From an uncultured Alphaproteobacteria bacterium (lineage in GTDB: Bacteria; Pseudomonadota; Alphaproteobacteria; Rhodobacterales; Rhodobacteraceae), in assembly GCA_902570265.1 (NCBI GenBank), contig CACFXF010000021.1:1-32213 (forward strand): a DNA stretch of 32,213 bases. The letters are read 5' to 3'. Below the pieces are notes generated by a model. The model did not search any database. It was given only the letters and a program-made list of their open reading frames with translations, and was not told where the DNA came from. The translations under genes and the position numbers were made by a program. Within the stretch, counting starts at the first letter, position 1. Every line of letters begins with the position of its first letter. Shown here piece by piece: positions 17,254 through 26,211 of this stretch.

Positions 17254-18594
17254 ATGATAAACTTTAAAAAACATAGAGAATTTAGAAAAAGATTAAAGTC
17301 TGCCATAAAAAAAGGAACTTTAGGCTTGATTGATATCGGTTCCTCAAAAATCGTGTGTATTATAATTAAATTTTCAAAACTTGACAATAATTCAAATAAT
17401 TTAGATCAAATTAATGAAACAAACAGTTTCGCATATAGGGTGGTCGGTGCTGCTACAAAAAAATCAATAGGAATAAAAAAAGGGGAAATAATTATCGCAG
17501 AAGAGGTTGAAAAAACTATTAGATTAGTTGTTCAACAATCACAGAAAATGGCCGCATCAATAATCGATGAAGTAGTTGTTACTTTTTCTGGAGGTTCACC
17601 AATTTCAAAAAATTTATATCAAGAAATAAGATTAGATAATCAATCTGTAAGTTCTAATGATATAAGTATTTTACTTTCAAAATATGCTTTTCAAGTTCAT
17701 TCTGAGCAAAGAGAAATACTGCATGCTATGCCAATCAATTTCAACCTGGATGAAAAAACTGGTCTGACAGATCCAAGAGGATTGATTGGTCAATTACTAG
17801 GTTTAGATATCAATTTAATAACAATTCAAAAAAATATTATTGAAAATATTGATCAATGCTTAAGAAATTGTCAGCTAAATCTTGCTGGTATCTTTTATTC
17901 ACCTTACATCTCAGCTAAATCCAGCCTGGTAGAGGATGAATTAAAATTAGGAGCTACTTGTGTTGATATGGGTTTTGGTACAACTGGAATCTCTATTTTT
18001 TATAATCACCAAATGGTTTTTGCATCCAATGTTAGGTTTGGTGGAGCAAATATAACCTCAGATATAATGCAAGCTTTTCAAATATCTTTTAATGAGGCTG
18101 AGCGTATAAAAACTTTACATGGAGGCCTAATTATTACTAATTTGGATGATAATGAATTGATTGAACTTTCTTTTGCTGACGAAAACAAAGCATATTACAA
18201 TTATGAAAGACCTTTTATAAGTAGGTCAGAATTAATTTCTGTAATTAGACCAAGATTTGAGGAAATCTTGGAAGAAATTCAAATTAGCTTAGAAAAAACA
18301 GGTTTAGAACATCTTTCATCCAAGAGAATTGTTTTTACTGGTGGTGGAAGTCAAATGCCTGGACTTTACGAACTTGCATCAGAATATTTTGGTTCTAGAG
18401 TAAGAATAGGAAGGCCAATGAGAGTTCAAGGATTACCACAAGCATTACAAGGGTCTCAATTTTCCGCAATAATTGGTCTTGCAATTGAAATAAATAATCT
18501 ACAAGATGAAGTGTGGGATTTTGATATTCCTAATATTTTAGGACCTGGTCAGAAAATAAAATCTGCAGTCAATTGGTTTAAAGACAATTGGTAA
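17254..18594 (+). CDS. ftsA: Cell division protein FtsA
   Basis: This is a 446-residue actin-fold ATPase that tethers FtsZ filaments to the membrane. The phosphate-1 motif LGLIDIGSSKIVCI lies at about 23-36. The phosphate-2 region ATCVDMGFGTTGISIF and the adenosine motif FTGGGSQMPGL are present, as is the SHS2/1C subdomain region with VVVTFSGG. The C-terminus ends in an amphipathic stretch (IKSAVNWFKDNW), the expected membrane-targeting helix. A flexible Asn-rich insert lies near residues 42-56. ftsZ follows after a 117-nt gap containing an A14 tract and no clear promoter. Confidence 0.96.
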   Translation: MINFKKHREFRKRLKSAIKKGTLGLIDIGSSKIVCIIIKFSKLDNNSNNLDQINETNSFAYRVVGAATKKSIGIKKGEIIIAEEVEKTIRLVVQQSQKMAASIIDEVVVTFSGGSPISKNLYQEIRLDNQSVSSNDISILLSKYAFQVHSEQREILHAMPINFNLDEKTGLTDPRGLIGQLLGLDINLITIQKNIIENIDQCLRNCQLNLAGIFYSPYISAKSSLVEDELKLGATCVDMGFGTTGISIFYNHQMVFASNVRFGGANITSDIMQAFQISFNEAERIKTLHGGLIITNLDDNELIELSFADENKAYYNYERPFISRSELISVIRPRFEEILEEIQISLEKTGLEHLSSKRIVFTGGGSQMPGLYELASEYFGSRVRIGRPMRVQGLPQALQGSQFSAIIGLAIEINNLQDEVWDFDIPNILGPGQKIKSAVNWFKDNW

Positions 18595-18711
18595 AAGAAA
18601 ATTATTGATTATTTGTAAGTTATTTTTTTTAGTGACCTTAAAGAAGTATTGAGTTATCATAACGAATCAAAAAAAAAAAAAATTTTAACAGGCAAAAAAC
18701 GGGCAAAAATC

Positions 18712-20289
18712 ATGACTTTTACTTTAAGAGTTCCTGAGCATCAGGATCTGAAGCCGCGCATCATTGTTTTTGGTGTAGGTGGCGCAGGCGGTAACGCAGT
18801 TGATAATATGATTCTCAAAAACTTAGAAGGAGCAAATTTTGTTGTAGCCAACACTGACGCTCAAGCCTTAGAGCAATCGAATGCAAACAAAAAAATTCAA
18901 ATGGGTGTAAAAATAACGGAAGGTCTTGGTGCAGGCTCTAATCCTGAAAGAGGTGCATTAGCTGCAGAAGAAAGCTTAGAAGAAATAGTTGAGGCGTTAA
19001 GAGATAGTCATATGTGTTTTATTACAGCAGGTATGGGTGGAGGAACTGGTACTGGCGCAGCACCAGTAATTGCTCAAGCAGCTCGAGAGTTAGGTGTGCT
19101 AACAGTAGGTGTGGTCACTAAGCCTTTTCAGTTTGAAGGTTTAAAAAGGATGGATCAAGCACAGAATGGTATCGAAGAACTTCAAGATGTAGTTGATACA
19201 TTGATAGTTATTCCAAATCAAAATCTATTTAGGCTTGCAAATGAAAAAACCACTGCTACTCAAGCTTTTGAACTTGCTGATGATGTCCTTTATCAGGGTG
19301 TAAAAGGTGTGACTGACTTAATGGTAAGACCTGGGTTAATAAATCTAGATTTTGCTGATGTACGTGCAGTAATGGATGAAATGGGTAAAGCAATGATGGG
19401 TACTGGTGAAGCAAGTGGCGAAGATAGAGCACAACAAGCAGCTGAAAAAGCTATTGCTAACCCTCTTTTAGATGAGATTTCACTTTCAGGTGCTAGAGGT
19501 GTTTTAATTAATGTTACTGGTGGAAATGATATGACCTTGTTTGAGTTAGATGAAGCAGCAAATAGAATAAGAGATGAAATTGATGGTGACGCTAAAATTT
19601 TGGTTGGAACTACCTTAGATCCGACTCTTGATGGTATCATTAGAGTGTCCGTTGTTGCCACAGGTATAGAAGTAGAAAATCAAATAGTTGAAAACTCAAA
19701 TGATTTAGGAGTTACTAATAAAGCATTAGTAAGAGAAAACAATCGGTCAATAATGGATAATCGGTATACTAGTACTACAAGCAAAAATTCTGTTGATTTA
19801 AAAGAGTTAGAGACAAATGTAACCAGAAATACTAATCTAAATTCTAATAATAATCATGAAGATATTAATTCAATGAAATCTAATGGAACAAGATTTGATG
19901 AGAAAGTAGATATTTCAAACATTTTCAAAGTAAGAAAAACAGGTGAAAACTTAAATTCAACGAATATTAACAATACTCATGAAAGATTGCAGGCTGCTGT
20001 TAATAAGGAACCAGATCCCAGTTTGTATAATAGACCAAATGATTTATCAAAAAAACTGTCACAATCGGGTAAAAGTACACTTAATAGTTTTTTGCAAAAG
20101 ATGACTAGTTTTCGTGGAAAAAGAATAGATACACAATCTGAAAAAAAGTTTCCACCAAATTTTACAATTCCTACTGATAAAATTGCTAATACTGAAGATA
20201 AACCCATGAATCAAAGTGAAAATGTTAAAACCAATGAAGAAAATTATAAGGAGGAAATTCCTGCTTTTTTAAGAAGACAAGCAAACTAA
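18712..20289 (+). CDS. ftsZ: Cell division GTPase FtsZ
   Basis: This is a 525-residue tubulin homologue that forms the Z ring. The N-terminal [17 protein letters not shown] (about 17-33), the tubulin signature [10 protein letters not shown] (109-118), and the catalytic T7 loop [11 protein letters not shown] are intact. The GTPase core ends near residue 320. A long Asn/Ser/Lys-rich linker of about 190 residues follows, then the conserved C-terminal peptide IPAFLRRQ, which binds FtsA and other partners. A long linker is typical of alphaproteobacterial FtsZ. The frame stays open upstream to a TTG at 18649, adding 21 lysine-rich residues encoded partly by an A14 tract. The family N-terminus supports ATG 18712, although no strong ribosome binding site precedes it. 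Confidence 0.97.
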   Translation: MTFTLRVPEHQDLKPRIIVFGVGGAGGNAVDNMILKNLEGANFVVANTDAQALEQSNANKKIQMGVKITEGLGAGSNPERGALAAEESLEEIVEALRDSHMCFITAGMGGGTGTGAAPVIAQAARELGVLTVGVVTKPFQFEGLKRMDQAQNGIEELQDVVDTLIVIPNQNLFRLANEKTTATQAFELADDVLYQGVKGVTDLMVRPGLINLDFADVRAVMDEMGKAMMGTGEASGEDRAQQAAEKAIANPLLDEISLSGARGVLINVTGGNDMTLFELDEAANRIRDEIDGDAKILVGTTLDPTLDGIIRVSVVATGIEVENQIVENSNDLGVTNKALVRENNRSIMDNRYTSTTSKNSVDLKELETNVTRNTNLNSNNNHEDINSMKSNGTRFDEKVDISNIFKVRKTGENLNSTNINNTHERLQAAVNKEPDPSLYNRPNDLSKKLSQSGKSTLNSFLQKMTSFRGKRIDTQSEKKFPPNFTIPTDKIANTEDKPMNQSENVKTNEENYKEEIPAFLRRQAN

Positions 20290-20340
20290 GCTTTATCAAG
20301 TATTAAAATTTATTTGTATTATTTTGTTATAAAGTGTGAT

Positions 20341-20368
20341 TTGAATATTTTTCATAGTGAGTTAAAAT
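20341..20368 (+). promoter_or_regulatory. Weak candidate promoter for lpxC
   Basis: TTGAAT (20341-20346), a 16-nt spacer and TAAAAT (20363-20368) lie in the 107-nt ftsZ-lpxC gap. Both elements are imperfect and the DNA is AT-rich, so chance matches are likely. Confidence 0.25.
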
Positions 20369-20385
20369 AAACTGTACATATTATT

Positions 20386-20389
20386 AAGG
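20386..20389 (+). promoter_or_regulatory. Ribosome binding site supporting a TTG start for lpxC
   Basis: AAGG lies 7 nt before the TTG at 20397. There is no in-frame ATG near the conserved N-terminus MQKTI, so this site decides the start. Confidence 0.55.
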
Positions 20390-20396
20390 TTTTATT

Positions 20397-21323
20397 TTGC
20401 AAAAAACTATTGAAAAAAACGTTATAATTGTTGGTACAGGTATTCACTTAGGTAGACCTGTCAGACTAAATATAAAGCCAGCACCAACTCATCATGGAAT
20501 AGTATTTAAAAGATTAGACGTTCATCATAATAATTCACTCATTGAAGCTAATTTTAAAAACATACTTTCTGGAGAGTTATGTACTTCATTAGTTAATGAA
20601 GATGGTATTTCTGTAAAAACAGTTGAACATTTGTTAGCGGCTTTTTCAGGTCTTGGTATTTCTAACGCTTTAGTTGAAATTGATAATGAAGAAATACCTA
20701 TTCTTGATGGATCTTCCATAAAGTTTGTAAAGGCCTTGATTAAAGCGGGGATTTGTGAACAAGATGAATCATTAAATTTTTGCTCTGTGAAGAAATCAAT
20801 TAAAGTAGTAAATAAAAATAGTTGGGTTAAGCTTGAACCTGCTAATAATCTTATTCTAACAGTTTGTATTGATTATCCAAATACTTGTATCGGCAAGCAA
20901 AGCTTATCTCTTATGATTTCAAAAGATACTTTTCAAAAAGAACTTTGTGATAATAGAACTTTTTGTTTGAAAAATGATATAAAAGATATGAGATCAAGAG
21001 GGTTTGCTTTAGGAGGATCATTAGATAATGCTATTGTTGTAGATGGATATAGCGTAATAAATCCAAAAGGATTAAAAAGAAAAGACGAATTTGTCAGACA
21101 TAAGATGTTGGATGCCTTAGGTGACTTGGCTTTATCAGGTTTACCATTATTAGGCCATTATATGGCTTTTTGTGCAGGACATAAGTTAAATAACCAATTG
21201 CTAATTAAGTTATTTTCTAATCATTCAAATTATCAAATATCAGTTCCGAATAATTTAAATTCTGAAAAATACGTTGATCATAATTTTTGCTCAACTAGTC
21301 AAAACTATAGAGCTGTAATCTAA
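20397..21323 (+). CDS. lpxC: UDP-3-O-acyl-N-acetylglucosamine deacetylase LpxC
   Basis: This is a 308-residue zinc enzyme catalysing the committed step of lipid A biosynthesis, which implies a lipopolysaccharide-bearing outer membrane. Residues matching the E. coli zinc ligands and acid/base are visible: His in TVEHLLAAF (about 78), His and Asp in HKMLDALGD (about 235 and 239), and His in AGHKLNN (about 262). GIVFKRLD, the ILDGSS loop and RGFALGGSLDNA are further signatures. Translation starts at TTG, with AAGG seven bases upstream. The position directly after ftsZ is the usual alphaproteobacterial and gammaproteobacterial order, and bamD follows. Confidence 0.97.
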   Translation: MQKTIEKNVIIVGTGIHLGRPVRLNIKPAPTHHGIVFKRLDVHHNNSLIEANFKNILSGELCTSLVNEDGISVKTVEHLLAAFSGLGISNALVEIDNEEIPILDGSSIKFVKALIKAGICEQDESLNFCSVKKSIKVVNKNSWVKLEPANNLILTVCIDYPNTCIGKQSLSLMISKDTFQKELCDNRTFCLKNDIKDMRSRGFALGGSLDNAIVVDGYSVINPKGLKRKDEFVRHKMLDALGDLALSGLPLLGHYMAFCAGHKLNNQLLIKLFSNHSNYQISVPNNLNSEKYVDHNFCSTSQNYRAVI

Positions 21324-21394
21324 TTTTAATTGTGAAATGTTGATTAATCTCAAAAAAAATAGTATTTTTATTTATAATAAAGATATTAATCGTT

Positions 21395-22168
21395 ATGAAA
21401 AAAGTTGTTATTCCTAGTTTACATTTATTTCTGTTTCTAATTACTTTTATTGTAAATTCATGTACAAAGTTAGCTAGTGATTTTGATGCAAATTCATCAG
21501 TTGAAGAAATTATAAAAAATGCAAATGAAGCTTTTGATAAAAGAGATTATACTAGAGCTGCTGAAATTTATTTGAAAGTTGAAGAATTATATCCTTATTC
21601 AGATTCATCTAGAGAAGCACTTGTTAAAGCAATTAATTCATATCACGTCGGATCAAAATTTAATGAACTTAGAAAAACATCAAAAAAATATTTAGACCTT
21701 TATCCAAAAGATAAAAATGCATCTTTTGCAAAATATATGGTGGGTATGAGTTATTTTGATCAGATTATTGATGTCGAAAGAGATCAAGGTGCTACAAGAG
21801 ACTCAATTAGAGAATTTAGTGAATTAATTAAGCTTTACCCTAAGAGTAAATATGCTTTAAAAGCAAAAAGAAATATTACGATTGCTAAAAGTCAATTGGC
21901 TGGACAAGAAGTTGCAGTTGGTAGATATTATTTAGAGAGAAATAATCCATTATCAGCAATTAATAGATTTAAAACAGTTATAGACTATCACAAGAGTACG
22001 CCATATTATCCAGAAGCACTTTTTAGGTCAATAGAAGGTTATGCTATGCTAGGAATAAATCATAAAGTTAAGGGTTATGTTAAAGTTTTAAAAAAAGAAT
22101 TTCCAAATAGTGAGTGGAATAGTTTAGCTTTAAATCTTATGAAAGAATACGGTTTCAAGGTTGATTAA
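21395..22168 (+). CDS. bamD: Outer membrane assembly lipoprotein BamD (ComL)
   Basis: This is a 257-residue protein with a lipoprotein signal peptide: positive MKK, a hydrophobic stretch (about 6-20), and a lipobox ending VNSC with the acylated Cys at about residue 23. The mature part is a run of tetratricopeptide repeats. AFDKRDYTRAAEIYLKVEELYPYS is the first, and recurring LYPKSKYA and KSTPYYPEAL segments follow. BamD is the essential lipoprotein of the BAM complex that folds outer-membrane beta-barrels. The lpxC-bamD-recN order is typical of alphaproteobacteria. A TATAAT at 21373-21378 lies 17 nt before the ATG, but without a good -35. recN starts 2 nt after the stop. Confidence 0.94.
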   Translation: MKKVVIPSLHLFLFLITFIVNSCTKLASDFDANSSVEEIIKNANEAFDKRDYTRAAEIYLKVEELYPYSDSSREALVKAINSYHVGSKFNELRKTSKKYLDLYPKDKNASFAKYMVGMSYFDQIIDVERDQGATRDSIREFSELIKLYPKSKYALKAKRNITIAKSQLAGQEVAVGRYYLERNNPLSAINRFKTVIDYHKSTPYYPEALFRSIEGYAMLGINHKVKGYVKVLKKEFPNSEWNSLALNLMKEYGFKVD

Positions 22169-22170
22169 AA

Positions 22171-23826
22171 TTGTTAAAATCACTTTCCATAACAAATATG
22201 TTATTGATAAAAAAAGCGGATATAGTTTTTTCTAATGGCCTAAATGTATTTACTGGTGAAACTGGTGCAGGGAAATCAATTATTTTTGATTGTCTAGGTT
22301 TTGTTTTTGGAAATAAAACTAGAAAGAGCTTTTTAAAAGAAAAAGAAAAAAGTGGACAAGTTACTGTTGAGTTTGAGATTGATGACTCTAGTGATATCGT
22401 AAATTTACTTTTAGAATTATCCATCCCAATTTCAGAGACTTTAATTATAAGAAGAGTAGAATTTGATGATGGAAGAAGAAAATCTTATATTAATGATGTA
22501 AACTGTACGACTGATTTATTAAAAAAAATTGGGGAACAGCTTATTGAATTTGTTGATCAAAAAAATTATTCCAAAATTTTAAAAAAGCAAAACCACATTA
22601 ATTTACTTGATAATTTCTGTTTTAATAAGGACAAATTATATCAACTTAATAAAATATGGTCTATTATAAAGTGTGAAGAAAAGAAATTATCTAATTTAGT
22701 TATAGAAAAAAATAAATTCTTCGAAGAATTAGATTTTAAAAAGAAATCATTATCAGAACTAAAAAGTTTAAACTTGGCACCTGGAGAATTTGAGGAATTA
22801 GAGATTAAGAAAAAAACCTTAAAATCGTCATCCAGAATTAAAGAATATCTTAATGAGGCATATGGATTAATTACCAAGCATGAGATAAATAACGCTTTGA
22901 CTAGTAGTATTAGTAAATTGGAAAAAACATCCCAAGTACTCGTCAACAATAAATTATTAGAAGACAGCATTCAAAGTTTTAGTACAATAATAAATAATTT
23001 AGATGAAATCGAAAAAAATATCCAAGCAATCCTGGAAGATATATTTCCAAATGATATTAGATTAGAAGATATTGAAGAAAGGTTATATGAGGTAAAAAAA
23101 ATATCAAGAAAACATAATGTTTTTCCTGATGATTTAATTGGTTTGAAAGAAGAATTAGAAAAACAGCTTTTTGAATACAATAATTTTGAAGAAGAAATAA
23201 AATTAATTCAAAAAAGTATTTCATCAAATGAAGTAATATATGATGAACTAGCTAATTCAATTTCAACAATTAGAAAAGCGGGTGGAAAAAAATTAAGTAA
23301 AATTATTAATTATGAATTATCACATTTAAAAATGGATGGAATTGAATTTATTGTAGTCTTTGAAGAAAAAAAAGAAAAATCAATTATAGGCAATGATGAG
23401 GTATTTTTTCAACTTAGCAATAATAATTTAATTGCACAAGATTTGGAAAAAGTAGCTTCTGGTGGGGAATTGTCTAGAATTCTTTTGGCCTTAAAAGTTT
23501 CTCTAGTACAGCAAACTTCTGGATTAGCCTTAATTTTTGATGAAATTGACAGAGGAATAGGAGGAGCTACAGCCGAAGCTGTTGGTGATAGGTTATCAAT
23601 TCTTTCAAAAAATGAACAAATTTTAATTGTTACTCATTCTCCTCAAGTTGCATCAAAAGCACACAAACATTGGAATGTAAGTAAGAAAATTACAAGTGAA
23701 GGCTTTCCATTAAGTAGTATTAAAGAATTAGGAATAGATGATATCAAAAAAGAATTAGCTAGAATGATTTCTGGCAAAATAATAACAAAAGAAGCAATAG
23801 CAGCAGCAGAAAAATTAATGCCTTAA
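22171..23826 (+). CDS. recN: DNA repair ATPase RecN (SMC-like)
   Basis: This is a 551-residue SMC-family ATPase for double-strand-break repair. The N-terminal LKSLSITNMLLI leads into Walker A GETGAGKS (29-36). The central half is Lys/Glu/Leu-rich coiled coil. The C-terminal half has the ABC signature SGGELSRILLALK, Walker B LIFDEIDRGIGG, and THSPQVASKAHKHW. The start is TTG at 22171, 2 nt after bamD. The family N-terminus begins exactly there. In many alphaproteobacteria ligA follows recN. Here the next gene is on the opposite strand and unrelated, so the conserved block ends with recN. Confidence 0.96.
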   Translation: MLKSLSITNMLLIKKADIVFSNGLNVFTGETGAGKSIIFDCLGFVFGNKTRKSFLKEKEKSGQVTVEFEIDDSSDIVNLLLELSIPISETLIIRRVEFDDGRRKSYINDVNCTTDLLKKIGEQLIEFVDQKNYSKILKKQNHINLLDNFCFNKDKLYQLNKIWSIIKCEEKKLSNLVIEKNKFFEELDFKKKSLSELKSLNLAPGEFEELEIKKKTLKSSSRIKEYLNEAYGLITKHEINNALTSSISKLEKTSQVLVNNKLLEDSIQSFSTIINNLDEIEKNIQAILEDIFPNDIRLEDIEERLYEVKKISRKHNVFPDDLIGLKEELEKQLFEYNNFEEEIKLIQKSISSNEVIYDELANSISTIRKAGGKKLSKIINYELSHLKMDGIEFIVVFEEKKEKSIIGNDEVFFQLSNNNLIAQDLEKVASGGELSRILLALKVSLVQQTSGLALIFDEIDRGIGGATAEAVGDRLSILSKNEQILIVTHSPQVASKAHKHWNVSKKITSEGFPLSSIKELGIDDIKKELARMISGKIITKEAIAAAEKLMP

Positions 23827-23832
23827 TTACAG

Positions 23833-23859
23833 AAAAATTATTTCTTATGATTAATTTTT
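23833..23859. terminator. Weak bidirectional terminator candidate
   Basis: AAAAATTA (23833-23840) and TAATTTTT (23852-23859) form an AT-only 8-bp stem with an 11-nt loop between the convergent recN and the oxidoreductase gene. It touches the stop codon of the latter. The stem is weak, so this is tentative. Confidence 0.3.
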
Positions 23860-24735
23860 TAATCTATGACTAATAAGAGCATTATGTCCAAGCTTTTTTT
23901 TGTTCCCTTATATATGGTTTTAGAAAAGACTTTGTAATTTTTTATCATATCATTATTACCATCAAACAATTTGAGCATATATCTCATGTCTTTTATGGTA
24001 TTATTTATTGTGAACAAATAACTATCATAATTATTATTGATTGCTTGAGGAGCAATTCTATCTAGGGATCTTGAAGAACCCGATCCTAATGAAGATAAAT
24101 CATAAAAATTCTTCCAATCAATTTGAATTTTTTGTGCAAATTTTAAACTCTCTATAACTAAGCTTGCGGTGCCTAGTGCTAAAAAGTTTGACAATAATTT
24201 TGCTTTAGCACCCATTCCAACATTCCCTATTCGAATAATTTTTTTGCAACACGGATTTAATATTTTTTTTGAAATTTTGAAATTTTTTTTGCTTGAACCT
24301 ATAAATGCGCCCAATTCACCATTTTTTTGCTTGTAAATTTCCACCTGAGACTGGAGCCTCTACATAATTAAAATTATAAGTTTTAGATCGTTTTTCAAAA
24401 TAGATTACAGAATTATGATCATTAGTTGTGCAATCAATTATAAGTTTTTTCTTTGAATTTTTAAAATTTATTTTATTTATAATTTTCTTTACTACTCTAG
24501 AGTTGGGTAGGCATAAAATAAAAATTTCACATTTTTTCGTCATATCCTTTAGCGTTTTGAGTTCTATTGCACCTTTTAATTTGACTCTATTAATAGTTTC
24601 TGGATTTTTATTTTTTTTAACATATACCTTAAAACCTGTATCAATTAACTTACATACCATACCTTCACCCATTAATCCTACACCAAGAAATCCTATATTT
24701 ATTTTATTAAGCTTATTATTTTTAAAAATTTTCAT
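23859..24735 (-). pseudogene. 3-hydroxyisobutyrate-dehydrogenase-family oxidoreductase, frameshifted in an A7 run
   Basis: Two adjacent reading frames make one protein of about 291 residues, the usual family length. The N-terminal frame (ATG at 24735) has the NAD(P) motif GFLGVGLMGEGM (about residues 15-26), DCTTND, and EAPVSGG. It then reads QAKKW and stops at 24316. The other frame continues as NGELGAFIG and includes the catalytic-lysine helix GNVGMGAKAKLLSNFLALG, ending at 23859. Removing one A from the A7 run (24322-24328 on the + strand, as T) restores QAKNGELGAF, as expected for the family. Members include 3-hydroxyisobutyrate dehydrogenase and tartronate semialdehyde reductase, and the substrate is not clear here. 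It could be a pseudogene, a sequencing error, or expressed by slippage. It lies 31 nt downstream of the FAD-linked dehydrogenase and is probably co-transcribed. Confidence 0.8.
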
Positions 24736-24766
24736 TCTAATACTATAAAATTTTAAAATTAATATA

Positions 24767-26140
24767 TTAATTAGATCTTATAACTTTTCCTGGATTTAAA
24801 ATTGAATTTGGATCTAAAGTTTTTTTAATTGTAGTCATAATATCCCAAGCATAACCATGCTCTTTTTCCATAAAATTAAGCTTACCCATGCCAATGCCAT
24901 GTTCTCCTGTAACAGTACCGCCAAGTTCTAATGATCTCTCACACATCCTATGAATTATAGCTTGAGCAATCTTTTTTTCTTTTAGATCTCCTTCTTTAAT
25001 CAATAAAGTAGCATGAAAATTACCATCGCCTACATGACCCCATATAGGTCCAGGAATTCCACTTTCATAAATATCTTTTGCAGTTTGATCAATTAGATTA
25101 GCTAGTTCTGAAATTGGCACACAAGCGTCTGTCGCTATTGCTTTATGACCTGGAAATTTTGCCTTAACCGCATAAAAAGCATTATGACGATTTTTCCAAA
25201 GTTTATTTCTTTGCTCAGGTTTTGATGACCATTCAAAGTTTGAACCTGAAAAATTAGTTGCAATTTCAGAAACAGTCTCTGATTGCTCTTTGACAGAATT
25301 TTCAGAACCGTGAAACTCTAAAAATAAATGCGGAGAAACAAGCATATTCTCTTTAAAGTACTCATTACATGCCATAATAGTTTGAGAATCTACAAGTTCC
25401 ATTCTTGCTATTGGAATTCCCATTTGGATAGTTTGAATAACAGTTTGTACAGCATCATTAACAGTTGGGAATGAACAAATTGCAGCTGATATTGATTCTG
25501 GAATTCCCTGTAGCTTAAGGGTAAGTTGAGTAATTAATCCTAAAGTACCCTCTGATCCAACTATTAATTTTGTTAAATCATAACCCGCAGCAGATTTCTT
25601 TGATCTCCCACCAGTTTTGAATATATTTCCGTTTGCTAACACAACTTCTAAGCCTAAGACATTTTCACGCATTGTACCGTATCTTACAGCGGTTGTCCCT
25701 GAAGCTCTAGTTGCTGCCATCCCTCCAAGGGAAGCATTTGCTCCTGGATCAACTGGAAAAAATAAACCCTTGTCTTTTATAAAAGAATTTAACTCTTCTC
25801 TAGTAACCCCAGGTTGTACAATTACGTCCATATCTTCAGGATTAACCTTTAATATTTTATTCATATTCATCATATTTATAGAAATTCCGCCTCTATGGGC
25901 CAAAGCATTTCCCTCTAATGATGTACCAGTTCCCCATGCTACAATAGGACATTCTTCTTCATTACATATAAAAGCTATATTTGATACTTCTTCAGTGCTA
26001 TTAACAAATGCCACTGCGTCAGGTAATATTTCTGGAAAATATGTTTCATTAGTTCCATGCTGTTGTCTTATTGAAAATCTAGTACTAAGGCGATCCCCAA
26101 GAATATTTTCTAATTTATTTATTGCATTTTGAATTGTCAT
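24767..26140 (-). CDS. FAD-linked D-lactate / D-2-hydroxyacid dehydrogenase (GlcD/DLD family)
   Basis: This is a 457-residue flavoprotein with a PCMH-type FAD-binding domain in the N-terminal half: AWGTGTSLEGNAL (about 68-80), VDPGANASLGGMAA, GTTAVRYGTMRENVLGLEVV and AAGYDLTKLIVGSEGTLG. The C-terminal cap domain follows, with HVGDGNFHATLL and GEHGIGMGK carrying the conserved His residues near the active site. The run of motifs resembles cytochrome-linked D-lactate dehydrogenase (DLD) more than glycolate oxidase GlcD, but D-2-hydroxyglutarate or glycolate are possible substrates. No GlcE or GlcF partners are adjacent, which also favours a stand-alone DLD-like enzyme. Electrons would go to cytochrome c or quinone. 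The gene is divergent from the thioesterase (71 nt between starts) and upstream of the frameshifted dehydrogenase on the same strand. Confidence 0.88.
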   Translation of the reverse strand: MTIQNAINKLENILGDRLSTRFSIRQQHGTNETYFPEILPDAVAFVNSTEEVSNIAFICNEEECPIVAWGTGTSLEGNALAHRGGISINMMNMNKILKVNPEDMDVIVQPGVTREELNSFIKDKGLFFPVDPGANASLGGMAATRASGTTAVRYGTMRENVLGLEVVLANGNIFKTGGRSKKSAAGYDLTKLIVGSEGTLGLITQLTLKLQGIPESISAAICSFPTVNDAVQTVIQTIQMGIPIARMELVDSQTIMACNEYFKENMLVSPHLFLEFHGSENSVKEQSETVSEIATNFSGSNFEWSSKPEQRNKLWKNRHNAFYAVKAKFPGHKAIATDACVPISELANLIDQTAKDIYESGIPGPIWGHVGDGNFHATLLIKEGDLKEKKIAQAIIHRMCERSLELGGTVTGEHGIGMGKLNFMEKEHGYAWDIMTTIKKTLDPNSILNPGKVIRSN

Positions 26141-26211
26141 TTTGATACATTCGTTTTATTGATTACTACTATATATTGACCTTTTTTTAAAAAAAAGTGA
26201 AGAGCTCTAAA

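Noticed and set aside
18649-18711. Extended FtsZ start at TTG 18649
   Set aside because: The added 21 residues are lysine-rich and encoded partly by an A14 tract. The family start fits ATG 18712.
19293-19661. 122-codon open frame antisense to ftsZ
   Set aside because: It is a shadow of the conserved FtsZ GTPase core, and Ser/Ile-rich as expected from an antisense of this codon use.
22641-23180. Two open frames antisense to recN
   Set aside because: They are serine/phenylalanine-rich shadows of the RecN coiled coil.
24428-24748. 106-codon open frame on the + strand in the oxidoreductase region
   Set aside because: It is a hydrophobic Phe/Leu/Ile-rich antisense reading of a lysine-rich gene. 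The - strand frame carries the NAD-binding motif.
25617-26132. 171-codon open frame antisense to the FAD-linked dehydrogenase
   Set aside because: It is a shadow of a well-supported flavoprotein gene whose catalytic motifs cover the same DNA. The translation has no recognisable domain.
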